64,000 nt of DNA from Leclercia adecarboxylata (GCA_901472455.1 LR590464.1:1922001-1986000), one strand, 5' to 3'. Numbered from the stretch's first letter, positions 12,625-23,434 are shown. Made by a program: numbers and translations. Notes: generated from the letters alone by a model not told the origin.

Positions 12625-13985
12625 ATGAGTAGATTTATTGCTGCGCTTGAAAAGGTACTCCTTCCTTTTGCAGTTAAAATAGGAAAGCAACCGCATGTCA
12701 ACGCCATTAAAAACGGCTTTATTAAAGTTATGCCGTTAACCCTGGCGGGGGCCATGTTCGTTTTAATTAATAACGTTTTTCTTAGCTTCGGTGATGGTTC
12801 ATTCTTCTATTCATTAGGTGTGCGTTTAGATCCCTCAACTATTGAAACGTTAAATGGTTTCAAAGCCATCGGCGGCAATGTGTACAACGGTACACTGGGT
12901 ATTATGTCGCTGATGGCACCTTTCTTTATTGGGATGGCGCTGGCAGAAGAGCGTAAAGTTGACGCGCTGGCCGCCGGTTTATTATCTGTCGCTGCCTTTA
13001 TGACCGTGACTCCCTACAGCGTCGGTGAAGCTTACGCGGTGGGGGGCCAACTGGCTGGGCGGGGGCAAACATCATTTCCGGTATCGTGATCGGCCTGGTC
13101 GTGGCGGAAATGTTTACCTTTATTATTCGTCGCAACTGGGTGATTCGTTTACCCGACAGCGTACCGGCATCGGTGTCGCGCTCATTCTCGGCGCTGATCC
13201 CTGGCTTCATTATTCTCTCCATCATGGGCACCATCGCCTGGGCGCTCTCTCACTGGGGCACTAACTTCCACCAGATCATCATGGACACCATCTCCACACC
13301 GCTGGCCTCTATGGGTGGCGTCGTGGGCTGGGCTTACGTGATTTTCACCTCCCTGCTATGGTTCTTTGGCGTACATGGCTCCCTGGCGCTGGCCGCGCTG
13401 GACAGCGGCATCATGACGCCGTGGGCGCTGGAAAACGTGGCACTCTACCAGCAGTACGGTTCCGTTGACGCGGCGCTGGCGGCCGGTAAAACCTTCCACG
13501 TATGGGCCAAACCGATGCTCGACTCCTATATCTTCCTGGGCGGTACCGGGGCGACACTGGGTCTGATTATCGCGGTGTTTATCACCTCCCGTCGTGCAGA
13601 TCACCGTCAGGTGGCGAAGCTGGCGCTGCCGTCAGGCATCTTCCAGATTAACGAGCCTATCCTCTTCGGTCTGCCGATTATCATGAACCCGGTGATGTTT
13701 ATTCCGTTTGTTCTGGTGCAACCGCTGCTGGCCGCCATAACCCTGACCGCCTACTACCTGGGCATTATCCCGCCGGTGACCAACATTGCGCCGTGGACCA
13801 TGCCAGCGGGCCTGGGGGCTTTCTTCAACACCAACGGCAGCGTAGCGGCCTTCCTGGTGGCGATGTTTAACCTCGGTGTGGCGACCCTGCTCTATATGCC
13901 GTTCGTTGCCATCGCTAACAAGGCCCAGACCACCATTGATGAAGAAGAGAGCGAAGAAGAGATCGCTCTGGCACTGAAATTCTGA
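12625..13985 (+). CDS. chbC: PTS chitobiose transporter subunit IIC, two indels
   Basis: Membrane channel of the chitobiose PTS (lactose/cellobiose EIIC family), around ten transmembrane segments. Starts [35 protein letters not shown] (conserved N-terminal amphipathic part). Two extra G close together (near 13040-13070, in VGANWLGGANIIS) shift the frame by two; removal gives 452 aa, identical to the E. coli length. The conserved EIIC motif [15 protein letters not shown] is near residue 340. The acidic C-terminus is [14 protein letters not shown]. Confidence 0.94.
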
Positions 13986-13992
13986 TGTCGTC

Positions 13993-14014
13993 TGACGCGG
14001 GGCAACCCGCGTCA
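13993..14014 (+). repeat. Intercistronic hairpin between chbC and chbA
   Basis: TGACGCGGG-GCAA-CCCGCGTCA, a 9-bp perfect stem with a GCAA tetraloop and no T-run. More likely an mRNA-stabilising or processing hairpin within the operon than a terminator. Confidence 0.7.
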
Positions 14015-14031
14015 GTACAGGAGAAACGAAA

Positions 14032-14388
14032 ATGTTTGATTTAGACCATGTTGTTGCAGAAGAAGTGGAAAACGTAGCAGAGAACGACCTTGAAGAAGTG
14101 GTGATGGGGCTTATCATCAACTCCGGTCAGGCGCGTAGCCTGGCGTACGGCGCCCTGAAAAAAGCCAAGCAAGGTGATTTCGATACGGCGAAAGAGATGA
14201 TGGCCCAGTCGCGCACCGCGCTGAATGAAGCGCACCTGGTGCAAACAAAACTGATCGAAAGCGATCAGGGTGAAGGTAAGATGAAGGTCAGCCTGGTGCT
14301 GGTCCATGCCCAGGATCACCTGATGACCTCCATGCTGGCGCGTGAGCTGGTGGCGGAACTCATCGAACTTCACGAGAAAATGCAGTAA
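14032..14388 (+). CDS. chbA: PTS chitobiose transporter subunit IIA
   Basis: Cytoplasmic IIA of the lactose/cellobiose family, forming a trimer of helical bundles. Intact 118 codons (E. coli 116). The phosphorylated His is in VSLVLVHAQDHLMTSMLA, and the core motif INSGQARSLAYGALKKAK is near residue 30. The very acidic N-terminus (EEVENVAENDLEEVV) matches the family. Confidence 0.95.
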   Translation: MFDLDHVVAEEVENVAENDLEEVVMGLIINSGQARSLAYGALKKAKQGDFDTAKEMMAQSRTALNEAHLVQTKLIESDQGEGKMKVSLVLVHAQDHLMTSMLARELVAELIELHEKMQ

Positions 14389-14416
14389 GTCAGACTGATA
14401 GCAGGAGGTCAGCGCA

Positions 14417-15237
14417 ATGGAAATCACTACCGCCCGGGAACAACAGCTGTTCAATGGTAAAAATTTTCATGTGTTTATCTACAACAAGGTGGAGAGCATT
14501 AGCGGTCTGCATCAGCATGACTACTATGAATTCACCATTGTGTTGACCGGCCGCTATTTTCAGGAGATCAACGGCAAGCGGGTGCTGCTGGAGCGCGGGG
14601 ACTTCGTCTTTATCCCCATGGGTTCCCATCATCAGAGCTTTTATGACTTTGGTGCCACGCGCATTCTCAACGTTGGCGTCAGTAAACGCTTCTTCGAAAC
14701 CCCACTACGCGCCGCTGCTGCCGTTCTGCTTTGTGGCCTCGCAGGTTTATCACGTCAAAAGTGAGTTCCTGAACTGGATCGACACTGTTATTGCCTCGCT
14801 TAACTTTCGTGACAGTGAATTTGATGAATTTATTGAAACGGTGACCTTCTATGTCGTCAACCGCTTACGCCACCATCGCGAAGAGCAGCAGGTGACGGAC
14901 GATATCCCGCAATGGCTGCGTACCACCGTTGAAATGATGCACGACAAACTGCGTTTTGGGGAAAATGCGCTGGAGAATATGGTGGCCCTGTCGGGTAAAT
15001 CGCAAGAGTACCTGACCCGGGCGACCCAGCGTTATTATCAGAAAACGCCGGTGCAAATAATTAATGAAATACGGATCAATTTCGCCAGAAAACAGCTGGA
15101 GATCACCAACTATTCGGTGACGGATATTGCCTTACGAATCCGGTTATAGCAGTCCGAGCCTGTTTATTAAGACCTTCAAGAAATTGACCTCTTTTACACC
15201 TAACAGCTACCGGAAAAATATCACGGTTATTAATTAA
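14417..15237 (+). CDS. chbR: Chb operon transcriptional regulator (AraC family), two indels
   Basis: Dual repressor/activator of the chb operon, with an N-terminal cupin sensing domain ([22 protein letters not shown]) and a C-terminal AraC helix-turn-helix ([28 protein letters not shown] helix). Extra C near 14702 ([12 protein letters not shown] expected) and extra C near 15133 ([17 protein letters not shown] expected) break the frame. Restored length about 272 aa (E. coli 280). SD AGGAGG precedes the ATG by 11 bases. Confidence 0.92.
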
Positions 15238-15240
15238 CGT

Positions 15241-15259
15241 CCGGCGGGATCACCGCCGG
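15241..15259. repeat. Hairpin after chbR
   Basis: CCGGCGG-GATCA-CCGCCGG directly after the chbR stop, no T-run. Possible intra-operon processing or mRNA stability element. Confidence 0.6.
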
Positions 15260-15340
15260 GAATAGCGATTTAAATGCTTGCCCTAAATATATGGGACGGG
15301 ACCGCTATACTCTAATGGCGGATCTCCCAGGGAGAATATT

Positions 15341-16697
15341 ATGCAAAAGAAACTGAAAGTCGTAACCATCGGCGGCGGAAGCAGCTATACCCCGGAATTA
15401 CTGGAAGGGTTCCTCAAGCGTTATCATGAACTGCCGGTCAGCGAACTGTGGCTGGTGGACGTGGCCGAAGGCCAGGAAAAGGTCGATATTATTTTTGACC
15501 TGTGCCAGCGCATGGTTAAAAAAGCGGGCGTGCCGATGACCGTGCATAAAACCCTCGATCGTCGCCAGGCGCTGAAAGATGCCGATTTCGTCACCACCCA
15601 GCTGCGTGTTGGCCAGCTTAAGGCGCGCGAGCTGGATGAGCGTATCCCGCTGAGCTACGGCTATCTGGGCCAGGAGACCAACGGTGCCGGTGGCCTGTTT
15701 AAAGGGCTGCGTACCATTCCGGTGGTATTCGACATCATCAAAGACGTGCAGGAGATCTGCCCTAAGGCGTGGGTAATCAACTTTACCAACCCGGCCGGCA
15801 TGGTGACCGAAGCGGTCTATCGCCACACCGATTTCAAACGCTTTATCGGGGTATGTAATATCCCTATCGGCATGAAGATGTTTATCCGCGACGTGCTGGC
15901 CCTGACCGATAACGATGAGCTTTCCATCGACCTGTTCGGCCTGAACCACATGGTCTTTATCAAAGACGTGCTGGTTAACGGCGAGTCACGCTTCGCTGAA
16001 CTGCTGGACGGCGTGGCGTCGGGCACCCTGAAAGCCAGTTCGGTGAAAAATATTTTCGATCTGCCGTTCAGTGAAGGGCTAATCCGCTCCCTGAATCTGT
16101 TGCCGTGCTCTTATCTGCTTTACTACTTCAAGCTGAAAGAGATGCTGGCGATTGAGATGGGCGAATACTACAAAGGCGGCGCCCGGGCGCAGGTGGTGCA
16201 GAAGGTGGAAAAACAGCTGTTCGATCTCTATAAAAAACCCGGATCTGAACGTGAAGCCGAAAGAACTGGAGCAGCGCGGCGGGGCTTATTACTCTGACGC
16301 GGCCTGCGAAGTGATTAACGCTATTTACAACGACAAGCAGGCAGAGCATTACGTCAACGTGCCGCACCACGGCCACATCGATAATATCCCGGCCGACTGG
16401 GCGGTGGAGATGACCTGCGTTCTGGGTCGCGAGGGGGCGAAACCGCATCCGCGCCTGACCCATTTCGATGACAAAGTGATGGGGCTGATCCACACCATCA
16501 AGGGCTTTGAAGTGGCGGCAAGCCAGGCGGCGATCAGCGGCGAGCTGAACGACGTGCTGCTGGCCCTGAACCTCAGCCCGCTTGTGCAGTCCGATCGCGA
16601 TGCCGAGAAACTGGCACGCGACCTGATTCTGGCCCATGAAAAATGGTTGCCAAACTTTGCCGCCACTGTCGATAAGCTAAAAAGTGAGCAGCACTAA
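15341..16697 (+). CDS. chbF: 6-phospho-beta-glucosidase / monoacetylchitobiose-6-phosphate hydrolase, one indel
   Basis: GH4 NAD- and metal-dependent glycosidase cleaving chitobiose-6-phosphate after deacetylation by ChbG. Starts MQKKLKVVTIGGGSSYTPELLEGF with the Rossmann GGGSS motif. GH4 metal/catalytic motifs: VINFTNPAGMVTEA, GVCNIPIG and the conserved FGLNHM. An extra A near 16237 (KNPDLNVK expected) shifts the frame; restored 451 aa (E. coli 450). Confidence 0.94.
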
Positions 16698-16708
16698 GAG
16701 GGATGACT

Positions 16709-17468
16709 ATGCAATATCTGCTGATCGTCAACGCCGATGACTTTTGGCCTGTCAAAAGGCCAGAACTACGGCATTGTGGAAGCCTGTCGGCACGGCGTGG
16801 TGACCTCAACCACCGCTATGGTTAACGGCGATGCAATTGAGCACGCCGCTGAACTCAGCCGGGCGCTACCGGAACTGGGCGTCGGTATGCACTTTGTTCT
16901 GACGCTCGGTATGCCGCTGACGCCAATGCCAGGGCTGACACGTGAGGGGCAATTGGGCAAATGGATCTGGCAGATTGCAGAGCAGGGGACGTTGCCGCTC
17001 GATGAGATCACCCGCGAGCTGGACTGTCAGTTCAATCGCTTTGTCGATCTTTTCGGACGTGAGCCGACCCATATCGACAGTCATCATCATGTGCATATGA
17101 TCCCGGCCATCTTCCCCATTGTGGCCGAGTTTGCCCGCCGTAAAGGGGTGGCACTGCGGGTGGATCGTCACTCTGAAGGCTTCAGCGAACTGAACGCCAA
17201 ACTCCCGCCGACCACCGACGGTTTCAGTAGCGCATTTTATGGCGAGGAAATCAGTGAAGCGCTGTTCTTGCGCGTGCTGGATCACTCTGTACAGCAGGGC
17301 GAGTGCTCGCTGGAAGTGATGGCGCATCCGGCCTTTGTTGATAACACCGTTCGTAAAAGCGCCTACTGCTGGCCACGCCTGACGGAACTTGATGTGCTGA
17401 CATCGACCTCGCTGAAATATGCGATTGCCGAGCGCGGATATCGTCTGGGGACGTTCAGGGATTTGTGA
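16709..17468 (+). CDS. chbG: Chitooligosaccharide deacetylase ChbG, one indel
   Basis: YdjC-family deacetylase that removes one acetyl group from chitobiose-6-phosphate, needed for ChbF action and ChbR induction. Metal-binding residues are in NADDFGL (residues about 8-14) and [12 protein letters not shown]. One extra T near 16744 (GACTTTTGGCC for GACTTTGGCC) breaks the frame right after the Asp-Asp; restored about 252 aa (E. coli 249). Last gene of the operon; terminator downstream. Confidence 0.94.
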
Positions 17469-17474
17469 GGAACA

Positions 17475-17500
17475 GCCCGGTAGCGCAAAGCTAACCGGGC
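17475..17500. repeat. REP-like palindrome after chbG
   Basis: GCCCGGTAGC-gcaaa-GCTAACCGGGC, an imperfect inverted repeat with the GC-rich CCGGT/ACCGG ends common to enterobacterial REP units. No T-run on the plus strand. Confidence 0.5.
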
Positions 17501-17516
17501 AGAAAAAATACACCAG

Positions 17517-17551
17517 GCCGGGTGAGGCGAAGCCGCCACCCGGCTTTTTTT
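17517..17551 (+). terminator. Terminator (REP-like) between convergent chbG and katE
   Basis: GCCGGGTG-aggcgaagccgc-CACCCGGC with a seven-T tail on the plus strand. The core resembles Klebsiella/Enterobacter REP units. The T-run ends at the katE stop codon. Confidence 0.75.
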
Positions 17552-19808
17552 ACGCCGGTATGCTGGCGATTTTGCTGCGACGCGACCAGACACGGTGCGC
17601 CGCCATTTGCAGGACCAGCTCGTCCATAAACGCGCCTGCCGCGGTATCGCCTTCAATAATCCCTTCTTCGCCTTGATCCGCTACTTTCAACAGCGGTTTG
17701 AACTGCCGCGCATCGCCTGCCAGCGCAATCGGCTTGAGGTGCTTGTAGGCTTCCAGCAGATAGTAGACGGCATCCCCGCTTTTCAGCAGACTCTGGATAT
17801 CACCGCAGGGCACCACCACCGCATCGACGGTCAATGACGGCGATCCCTCAAAGGTGGCCGCCACCGGCAACACCGAGCCATCATCGGCGATTACGTCCCC
17901 TATTCGGGAGTAGAGCAGCTTGGCGTGTACACCTTTCGCCTTCAGCGCCTGCAGCACCGCCAGCACGTCACTGGCCCGCGGGGCGTCATTGAGTAATACC
18001 GCCACGACCCGGCCTTTGATATCGCCACCGGGAACGGCATACAGACTGAGAGCAGGGTCTTTTTTCACGCCGCTGACATCCTGCGGTGGGGCCATATTGC
18101 GTTGCGCCTCGCTGAGGGTCAGCCCCAGGTTGTCCGCTACGCCCTGGGCGAGGGTAATATCAATACGCGCCAGCTGATCGACCACCCGCTCACGGATATA
18201 GGCTCGCACCACTTTACTCAGCTCAAAGCTGAAGGCTCCGATAATGTGCTCCTGCTCGACAGGCGTCTGGCTTTGCCAGAACAGGCGAGGGTGAGCGTAA
18301 TACTCGGCGAAAGAGGGGCTGCGTTCGCGGATTTTGGACCCTTCCACGCGCTCCTGATACGACTCAAAACCGCCACGTTTTGGCCCCGGAGGGGTCTCGC
18401 GCGGCCAGTTGTCGTTGATGGAGTTTGGTTCGTAGTTGGCCGGATTGGTGTCGATCTCCATCCGATGCATCCCGTCACGCTGGAAATTATGGTACGGGCA
18501 GGTTGGCTTGTTGATCGGGATCTCGTGGAAGTTCGGCCCGCCCAGACGGCTGATCTGGGTATCGGTGTAGGAGAACAGACGCCCCTGCAATAACGGGTCG
18601 TTGGTAAAGTCCAGCCCGGGGACGATATGCCCAGGGTGGAAGGCCGCCTGCTCGTTCTCGGCAAAGAAGTTATCCGGGTTACGGTTGAGCACCATTTTAC
18701 CCACCAGTTGAACCGGTACCAGCTCCTCGGGGATCAGCTTGGTCGGATCGAGAAGGTCAAAATCAAATTTGAACTCGTCCTCTTCCGGGATCAGCTGGAA
18801 GCCAAGCTCATATTCCGGGTAATCGCCCGCTTCGATGGCTTCCCAGAGATCGCGGCGATGGAAGTCCGGGTCGCGCCCGGTGAGCTTCTGCGCCTCATCC
18901 CACACCAGCGAGGCTTTACCCGCCACCGGCTTCCAGTGGAAACGCACAAAGGTGGCTTTACCTTCGGCATTAATCAGCCGGAAGGTATGGATGCCAAACC
19001 CTTCCATGGTGCGATAGCTGCGCGGAATACCGCGGTCGGACATTGCCCACATCACGTTATGCAGGGTTTCGGGCTGCAGCGACACGTAATCCCAGAAGGT
19101 GTCGTGCGCGCTCTGCCCCTGCGGGATCGCCCAGTGTGGCTCTGGTTTTACCGCATGAACAAAATCGGGGAACTTGTGTGCGTCCTGAATGAAAAAGATC
19201 GGCGTGTTGTTACCCACCAGATCAAAAATACCCTCTTCGGTATAAAACTTAGTAGCAAAGCCACGAATATCGCGCACCGTATCGGCAGAGCCAGCGCCGC
19301 CCTGCACCGTGGAGAAGCGTACAAACACCGGGGTGATTTTCTCCGGGTCAGAGAGAAACGCGGCTTTGGTGATATCGCTCAGATTTTTGTAAGGCTGGAA
19401 ATAGCCGTGCGCAGCCGAACCGCGGGCGTGAACGATACGCTCCGGGATGCGCTCATGGTCGAAATGGGTGATCTTCTCACGCAGGATGAAATCTTCGAGC
19501 AGGGTCGGACCGCGGGCCCCGGCGCGCAGCGAGTTCTGATCGTCAGCGATGCGCACCCCCTGATTGGTGGTGAGCGGACAGTTTTCGCCGCCTTTGCGTA
19601 CGGCCTCCAGCGCGTTCAGCTTTTCATTGCCGGTATGCGGTGCCTTCAGGCTGCCGGGTGCCGTTGGCTCCTTACCCGGCGGGGTAGGAACAGGGCTGGC
19701 GAGGTGGGAACCATCGTCGGGAGCCAGTGAATCCATCCCGGGTTTCGCTTCGTTTTCGTCATGTACCGGGGATTGCTGCGGGTGGTGAGTCTTATCATTT
19801 TGCGACAT
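17550..19808 (-). CDS. katE: Catalase HPII (large-subunit, monofunctional)
   Basis: Stationary-phase catalase disproportionating H2O2; haem d enzyme in E. coli. Intact 752 codons (E. coli 753). The distal haem His is in [15 protein letters not shown], the Asn region in [15 protein letters not shown], the [14 protein letters not shown] block and the proximal Tyr in [15 protein letters not shown]. The C-terminal ~150 residues form the flavodoxin/class I glutaminase-like domain typical of large-subunit clade 2 catalases. N-terminal 70 residues are low-complexity (Pro/Asp/Glu-rich), as in HPII. RpoS-dependent in E. coli. One of the longest undamaged genes in the window. Confidence 0.97.
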   Translation of the reverse strand: MSQNDKTHHPQQSPVHDENEAKPGMDSLAPDDGSHLASPVPTPPGKEPTAPGSLKAPHTGNEKLNALEAVRKGGENCPLTTNQGVRIADDQNSLRAGARGPTLLEDFILREKITHFDHERIPERIVHARGSAAHGYFQPYKNLSDITKAAFLSDPEKITPVFVRFSTVQGGAGSADTVRDIRGFATKFYTEEGIFDLVGNNTPIFFIQDAHKFPDFVHAVKPEPHWAIPQGQSAHDTFWDYVSLQPETLHNVMWAMSDRGIPRSYRTMEGFGIHTFRLINAEGKATFVRFHWKPVAGKASLVWDEAQKLTGRDPDFHRRDLWEAIEAGDYPEYELGFQLIPEEDEFKFDFDLLDPTKLIPEELVPVQLVGKMVLNRNPDNFFAENEQAAFHPGHIVPGLDFTNDPLLQGRLFSYTDTQISRLGGPNFHEIPINKPTCPYHNFQRDGMHRMEIDTNPANYEPNSINDNWPRETPPGPKRGGFESYQERVEGSKIRERSPSFAEYYAHPRLFWQSQTPVEQEHIIGAFSFELSKVVRAYIRERVVDQLARIDITLAQGVADNLGLTLSEAQRNMAPPQDVSGVKKDPALSLYAVPGGDIKGRVVAVLLNDAPRASDVLAVLQALKAKGVHAKLLYSRIGDVIADDGSVLPVAATFEGSPSLTVDAVVVPCGDIQSLLKSGDAVYYLLEAYKHLKPIALAGDARQFKPLLKVADQGEEGIIEGDTAAGAFMDELVLQMAAHRVWSRRSKIASIPA

Positions 19809-20020
19809 TGCACTCGTCTCCTGTTTTCATTACTGAAACACGGTCATATTTGCGTTAAAACTCAATAACTATAGAACATTACGGATAGAACACCGGGTGA
19901 TAACCCGATCTCTGGCTGCCGCTTACGCTTGAGATGACACATGGGCGCGACGCAGGAGGGGCAATCGGCTATCATAGGAATTTACTGATTTTTGAGTTTG
20001 CTTTAGTGAACCCGCTGCTT

Positions 20021-20261
20021 ATGAAACCTCTTCGCCAACAAAATCGTCCTGTTATCAGTTACCAGCCCCGCGTTGAACCCGCGCCGCCAGAACATGCCAG
20101 CAAAATGGGATGGCTTTCGTGACGTGTGGTTGTTACGCGGCAAATACGTGGCCTTTGTGCTAATTGGCGAGCGTTTTCGCCGTTCACCGGCGTTTAGCGT
20201 GCCGGAGTCGGCTCAACGTTGGGCGATGCAGGTCCGCCAGGAAGAAGAAGTTGAGGATTAA
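20021..20261 (+). CDS. cedA: Cell division activator CedA, one indel
   Basis: Small DNA-binding protein (double-stranded RNA-binding-like fold) that activates division after DnaA-related over-replication; reported also to bind RNA polymerase. Starts MKPLRQQNRPVISYQPRVEP. An extra G near 20107 breaks KMDGFRDVWLLRGKYVAFV; restored 79 aa (E. coli 80). Divergent from katE with a 212-bp promoter region (19809-20020) in which I see no further gene. Confidence 0.93.
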
Positions 20262-20269
20262 CAGATAAT

Positions 20270-20305
20270 AAAAAACCGCCTTCATCACTGAAGGCGGTTT
20301 TTTTT
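20270..20305. terminator. Bidirectional terminator between cedA and tcyP
   Basis: AAAAAACCGCCTTCA-tcac-TGAAGGCGGTTTTTT: 15-bp perfect stem with A and T runs on either side, serving two convergent genes. Confidence 0.92.
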
Positions 20306-20319
20306 AGCAGGGGAGGCGC

Positions 20320-21711
20320 TTAGCGATGCGCCAGCTCCGCATGTTCATCGCTTTCCAGCACCGCTTTATCGGTCTGCTTCAGCCACTGGCTGGTGAGCGT
20401 ACCGGCCGTCATTGAGCCGCTGACGTTCAGCGCAGTACGGCCCATGTCGATCAACGGTTCAACGGAGATCAGCAGTGCCACCAGCGTAACTGGCAGACCC
20501 AGCGCAGGCAGGACAATCAGCGCGGCGAAGGTCGCGCCGCCGCCCACACCGGCCACGCCAGCAGAACTCACGGTCACAATCCCGACAAGGGTCGCAATCC
20601 AGACCGGATCCAGCGGGTTAATACCTACCGTTGGTGCAACCATCACTGCCAGCATCGCCGGGTAGAGACCAGCACAACCGTTCTGACCAATAGTCGCGCC
20701 GAAGGAGGCAGAGAAACTGGCGATCGATTCCGGCACGCCCAGACGACGGTCTGCGCTTCCACGTTCAGTGGAATGGAGGCAGCGCTGGAGCGGCTGGTAA
20801 AGGCGAAGGTCAGCACTGGCCATACTTTACGGAAATATTTCAGCGGGCTGACGCCGTTCACGCCGAGCAGGATGCCGTGAACCACAAACATAATGCCCAG
20901 GCCGAGGTAGGAGGCCACCACGAAGCTGCCCAGCTTGATGATGTCCTGCAGGTTAGAGCCTGCCACCACTTTGGTCATCAGCGCCAGAACGCCGTATGGG
21001 GTCAGCTGCATCACCAGACGCACCAGCTTCATCACCCAGCTTTGCAGGGTATCGATGGCGGTCAGGACGCGCTCGCCTTTCGGAGCGTCATCTTTCAGCA
21101 GTTTCAGCGCAGCCACACCGAGGAAGGCAGCGAAAATCACCACGCTGATGATTGACGTTGGGTTGGCCCCGGTCAGATCGGCAAACGGGTTTTTCGGGAT
21201 AAAGGAGAGCAGCATCTGCGGTACGGTAAGATCCGCGACTTTACCCGCATAGTTGGTCTCGATGGCGGTCAGACGCGCGGTTTCCGCGGTGCCCTGCACC
21301 AGGCCTTCGGCGGTCAGGCCAAACAGGTTAGTAACCAGCACACCCACCAGGGCCGAGATCAGCGTAGTAAACAGCAGCGTGCCGATGGTCAGGACGCTGA
21401 TTTTACCCAGCTGAGACGCATTATGCAGACGGGCAACGGCGCTCAGAATAGAGGCGAATACCAGCGGCATGACAATCATCTGCAGCAGTTGGACATAGCC
21501 GTTACCGACCACGTTAAACCACTGGATAGAGTCTTTCAGTACCGGGTTGCTGGCACCGTAAATGGCCTGCAGCGCCAGCCCGAAGACCACGCCCATCACC
21601 AGACCGACCAGAACTTTTTTAGCGAGGCTCCACTGTTTGTGACGCGACTGCGCCAGCAACAACAGTAAGCCAACGAACACCACCAATGTTCGCGATTAAT
21701 GGAAAATTCAT
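20320..21711 (-). CDS. tcyP: L-cystine transporter TcyP (YdjN), two indels
   Basis: Sodium/dicarboxylate symporter (DAACS) family importer of L-cystine and sulphur-containing analogues; about eight to ten transmembrane segments plus re-entrant loops. Starts [20 protein letters not shown] after removing an extra G near 21689. Transport motifs: [19 protein letters not shown] (one C missing near 20752), [12 protein letters not shown] and the [18 protein letters not shown] loop. Insertion and deletion cancel, so the 1392-bp span is exactly 463 aa plus stop, as in E. coli. Confidence 0.94.
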
Positions 21712-21840
21712 CCCCGTTCTCCTGATTGAATAGCAGATCGTATTAGGTCCGACCTTATTGCCGCAAGATTATCAGAAGTGTGATCGCGTCGCTTATATCC
21801 AAATGGAATGGGTTATGCCAAAACGCCTGAATTTGTCCAG

Positions 21841-22431
21841 TTACTGCTCACTTTGATGGTGAATAAAGCGATTGAACTGAAACTGCAGGGAATTGATCAT
21901 GTGCGAAGACCAGCGCACGGCACCGTTTTCCGGCAGCGTCTGCGGCATCCACACCGCCCACGCGAACAGGGCCATGCACAATGCGCGCTCTAACTGGTTG
22001 CCTTTTTGTGGGCGCAGGATCGGCAGTCGAAAGCGCCAGCGGCAGGGCCACAGCAGGGGAACACCCGCCGGAGTGAGCATGTCGGCCAGAATATGGCTCA
22101 GATAGCCCAGCACCATACCCTGGATAGCATCCGCCGGGATCAGCCAGCTGTCGGGCACTTTTAAATAGAAGAGCGTGAGGGCGGCAAAGACCGCCAGCAG
22201 ACTATGGGTAAAACCGCGATGGCCGCAGGCGCGGGCAATGGGTTTGGAGATCCACTTCAGCCGCTGCCCGAGCAGCGACTTGGGGTGATCGATATCAGGT
22301 AACAGGCAGGTCAAAACTGCCGATGGCACGATATGCCACCAGTCGCCCTGCGCCAGCACAGGTGTAAGCTCAGCGTTTTTGGCAAACACTGCGCAGGCGA
22401 GAGAAAAGAGCAGATGACCTTCCGCCGTCAT
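21841..22431 (-). CDS. ydjM: Inner-membrane protein YdjM (LexA regulon)
   Basis: Predicted metal-dependent hydrolase-type membrane protein (DUF457 family), SOS-induced in E. coli, role unknown. Intact 196 codons from MTAEGHLLFS, same length as E. coli. Motifs: PDIDHPKS and GHRGFTHSLLA (His/Asp residues of the family), then SHILADMLTPAGVPLLWP. I chose the internal ATG at 22431 over one four codons upstream because it matches the family start and lies downstream of the LexA box. Confidence 0.94.
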   Translation of the reverse strand: MTAEGHLLFSLACAVFAKNAELTPVLAQGDWWHIVPSAVLTCLLPDIDHPKSLLGQRLKWISKPIARACGHRGFTHSLLAVFAALTLFYLKVPDSWLIPADAIQGMVLGYLSHILADMLTPAGVPLLWPCRWRFRLPILRPQKGNQLERALCMALFAWAVWMPQTLPENGAVRWSSHMINSLQFQFNRFIHHQSEQ

Positions 22432-22445
22432 GATAAAACCCACTA

Positions 22446-22465
22446 AACTGTCAATGCATCCAGTA
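22446..22465 (-). promoter_or_regulatory. LexA box upstream of ydjM
   Basis: CTG-N10-CAG (22448-22463) with A/T at the flanking positions, about 15 bp upstream of the ydjM start. E. coli ydjM is a known LexA target with boxes at this location. Confidence 0.7.
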
Positions 22466-22524
22466 TAGGGATTTTAATACAGTATACGGAAGTAGTGACG
22501 GTGTAACTCTTTGTCACAAAGCGG

Positions 22525-23286
22525 TTAACGTGCGAGCCAGCCTCCATCGACGGCGAGGGTATAGCCGTTGACGTAATCTGAGGCTGACGAGGCCAGAAAT
22601 ACTGCCGGACCCTGCAGGTCTTCCGGCTTGCCCCAGCGACCCGCCGGAATGCGGTCGAGGATCTCTTTGCTGCGCTGCTCGTCATCGCGTAACTGCTGGG
22701 TATTGTTAGTCGCCATATAACCCGGCGCAATGGCGTTCACGTTGATGCCATGGTGTGCCCACTCGTTAGCCAGCAGGCGGGTGATACCCAGCACGCCACT
22801 TTTCGATGCGGTATACGAAGGAACGCGGATCCCCCCCTGGAATGACAGCATCGAGGCGATATTAATGATCTTGCCCCCTTGCCCCTGGGCGATGAACTGA
22901 CGGGCCACGGCCTGCGACAGGAAAAAGACCGATTTCAGGTTGAGATTCATCACCTCATCCCAGTCCTTTTCGCTGAAGGTCAGGGCATCTTCCCGGCGGA
23001 TGGTACCGGCGTTATTGACCAGAATATCCACGCGGCCCATCCCGGCGACAACCTGCTCGACGATATCATTGATGCCGTCCTGCTTGCTGAGATCGGCCTG
23101 GATTGCCATAAAACGGCGGCCCAGCGCTTTCACGCCTGCGGCAGTCTCTTCGGGAATCCGACGATTGACGCTCACGATGTCGCAGCCTGCCTGTGCCAGA
23201 CCCAGCGCCATGCCCTGGCCAAGACCGGTATCACAGCCGGTCACGATGGCAACTTTTCCTGAAAGATTAAAGGCATCCAGTATCAT
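22525..23286 (-). CDS. kduD: 2-dehydro-3-deoxy-D-gluconate 5-dehydrogenase (KduD)
   Basis: Short-chain dehydrogenase/reductase of pectin and hexuronate breakdown, interconverting 2,5-diketo-3-deoxygluconate and KDG. Intact 253 codons, the E. coli KduD length, with clear similarity throughout. SDR landmarks: TGCDTGLGQG nucleotide loop at 16-25, NNAG near 90, catalytic Ser in IASMLSFQGG and Tyr-Lys in YTASKSG, and the KduD-like end VNGYTLAVDGGWLAR. In E. coli kduD is paired with kduI elsewhere on the chromosome; here it stands alone between ydjM and hxpB. It could be a second copy. Confidence 0.92.
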   Translation of the reverse strand: MILDAFNLSGKVAIVTGCDTGLGQGMALGLAQAGCDIVSVNRRIPEETAAGVKALGRRFMAIQADLSKQDGINDIVEQVVAGMGRVDILVNNAGTIRREDALTFSEKDWDEVMNLNLKSVFFLSQAVARQFIAQGQGGKIINIASMLSFQGGIRVPSYTASKSGVLGITRLLANEWAHHGINVNAIAPGYMATNNTQQLRDDEQRSKEILDRIPAGRWGKPEDLQGPAVFLASSASDYVNGYTLAVDGGWLAR

Positions 23287-23364
23287 ACAAACCTCAGAAA
23301 GTAGGGGGGGTATAGTTGTTCTGAGATAAGCATAGAAGCAGCAAATGGGAATATCAAATTAAAA

Positions 23365-23379
23365 TGAAATGATGTTTTA
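23365..23379. promoter_or_regulatory. Possible KdgR-like operator upstream of kduD
   Basis: TGAAATGATGTTTTA (minus strand TAAAACATCATTTCA) is an imperfect palindrome close to the KdgR consensus of the GAAACA-TGTTTC kind, about 80 bp upstream of kduD in AT-rich DNA. Weak evidence by itself. Confidence 0.3.
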
Positions 23380-23402
23380 AAAATTTTATGTGGATCATGT
23401 TT

Positions 23403-23425
23403 GCGGGCAACCCGGCGCTGCCCGC
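23403..23425. repeat. GC-rich palindrome between kduD and hxpB
   Basis: GCGGGCA-acccggcgc-TGCCCGC just past the hxpB stop; no T-run. May act as the 3' hairpin of hxpB mRNA. Confidence 0.5.
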
Positions 23426-23434
23426 TGACATTAA

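Noticed and set aside
18627..19730. A 367-codon open frame antisense to katE
   Set aside because: Codon-bias shadow of an intact catalase gene.
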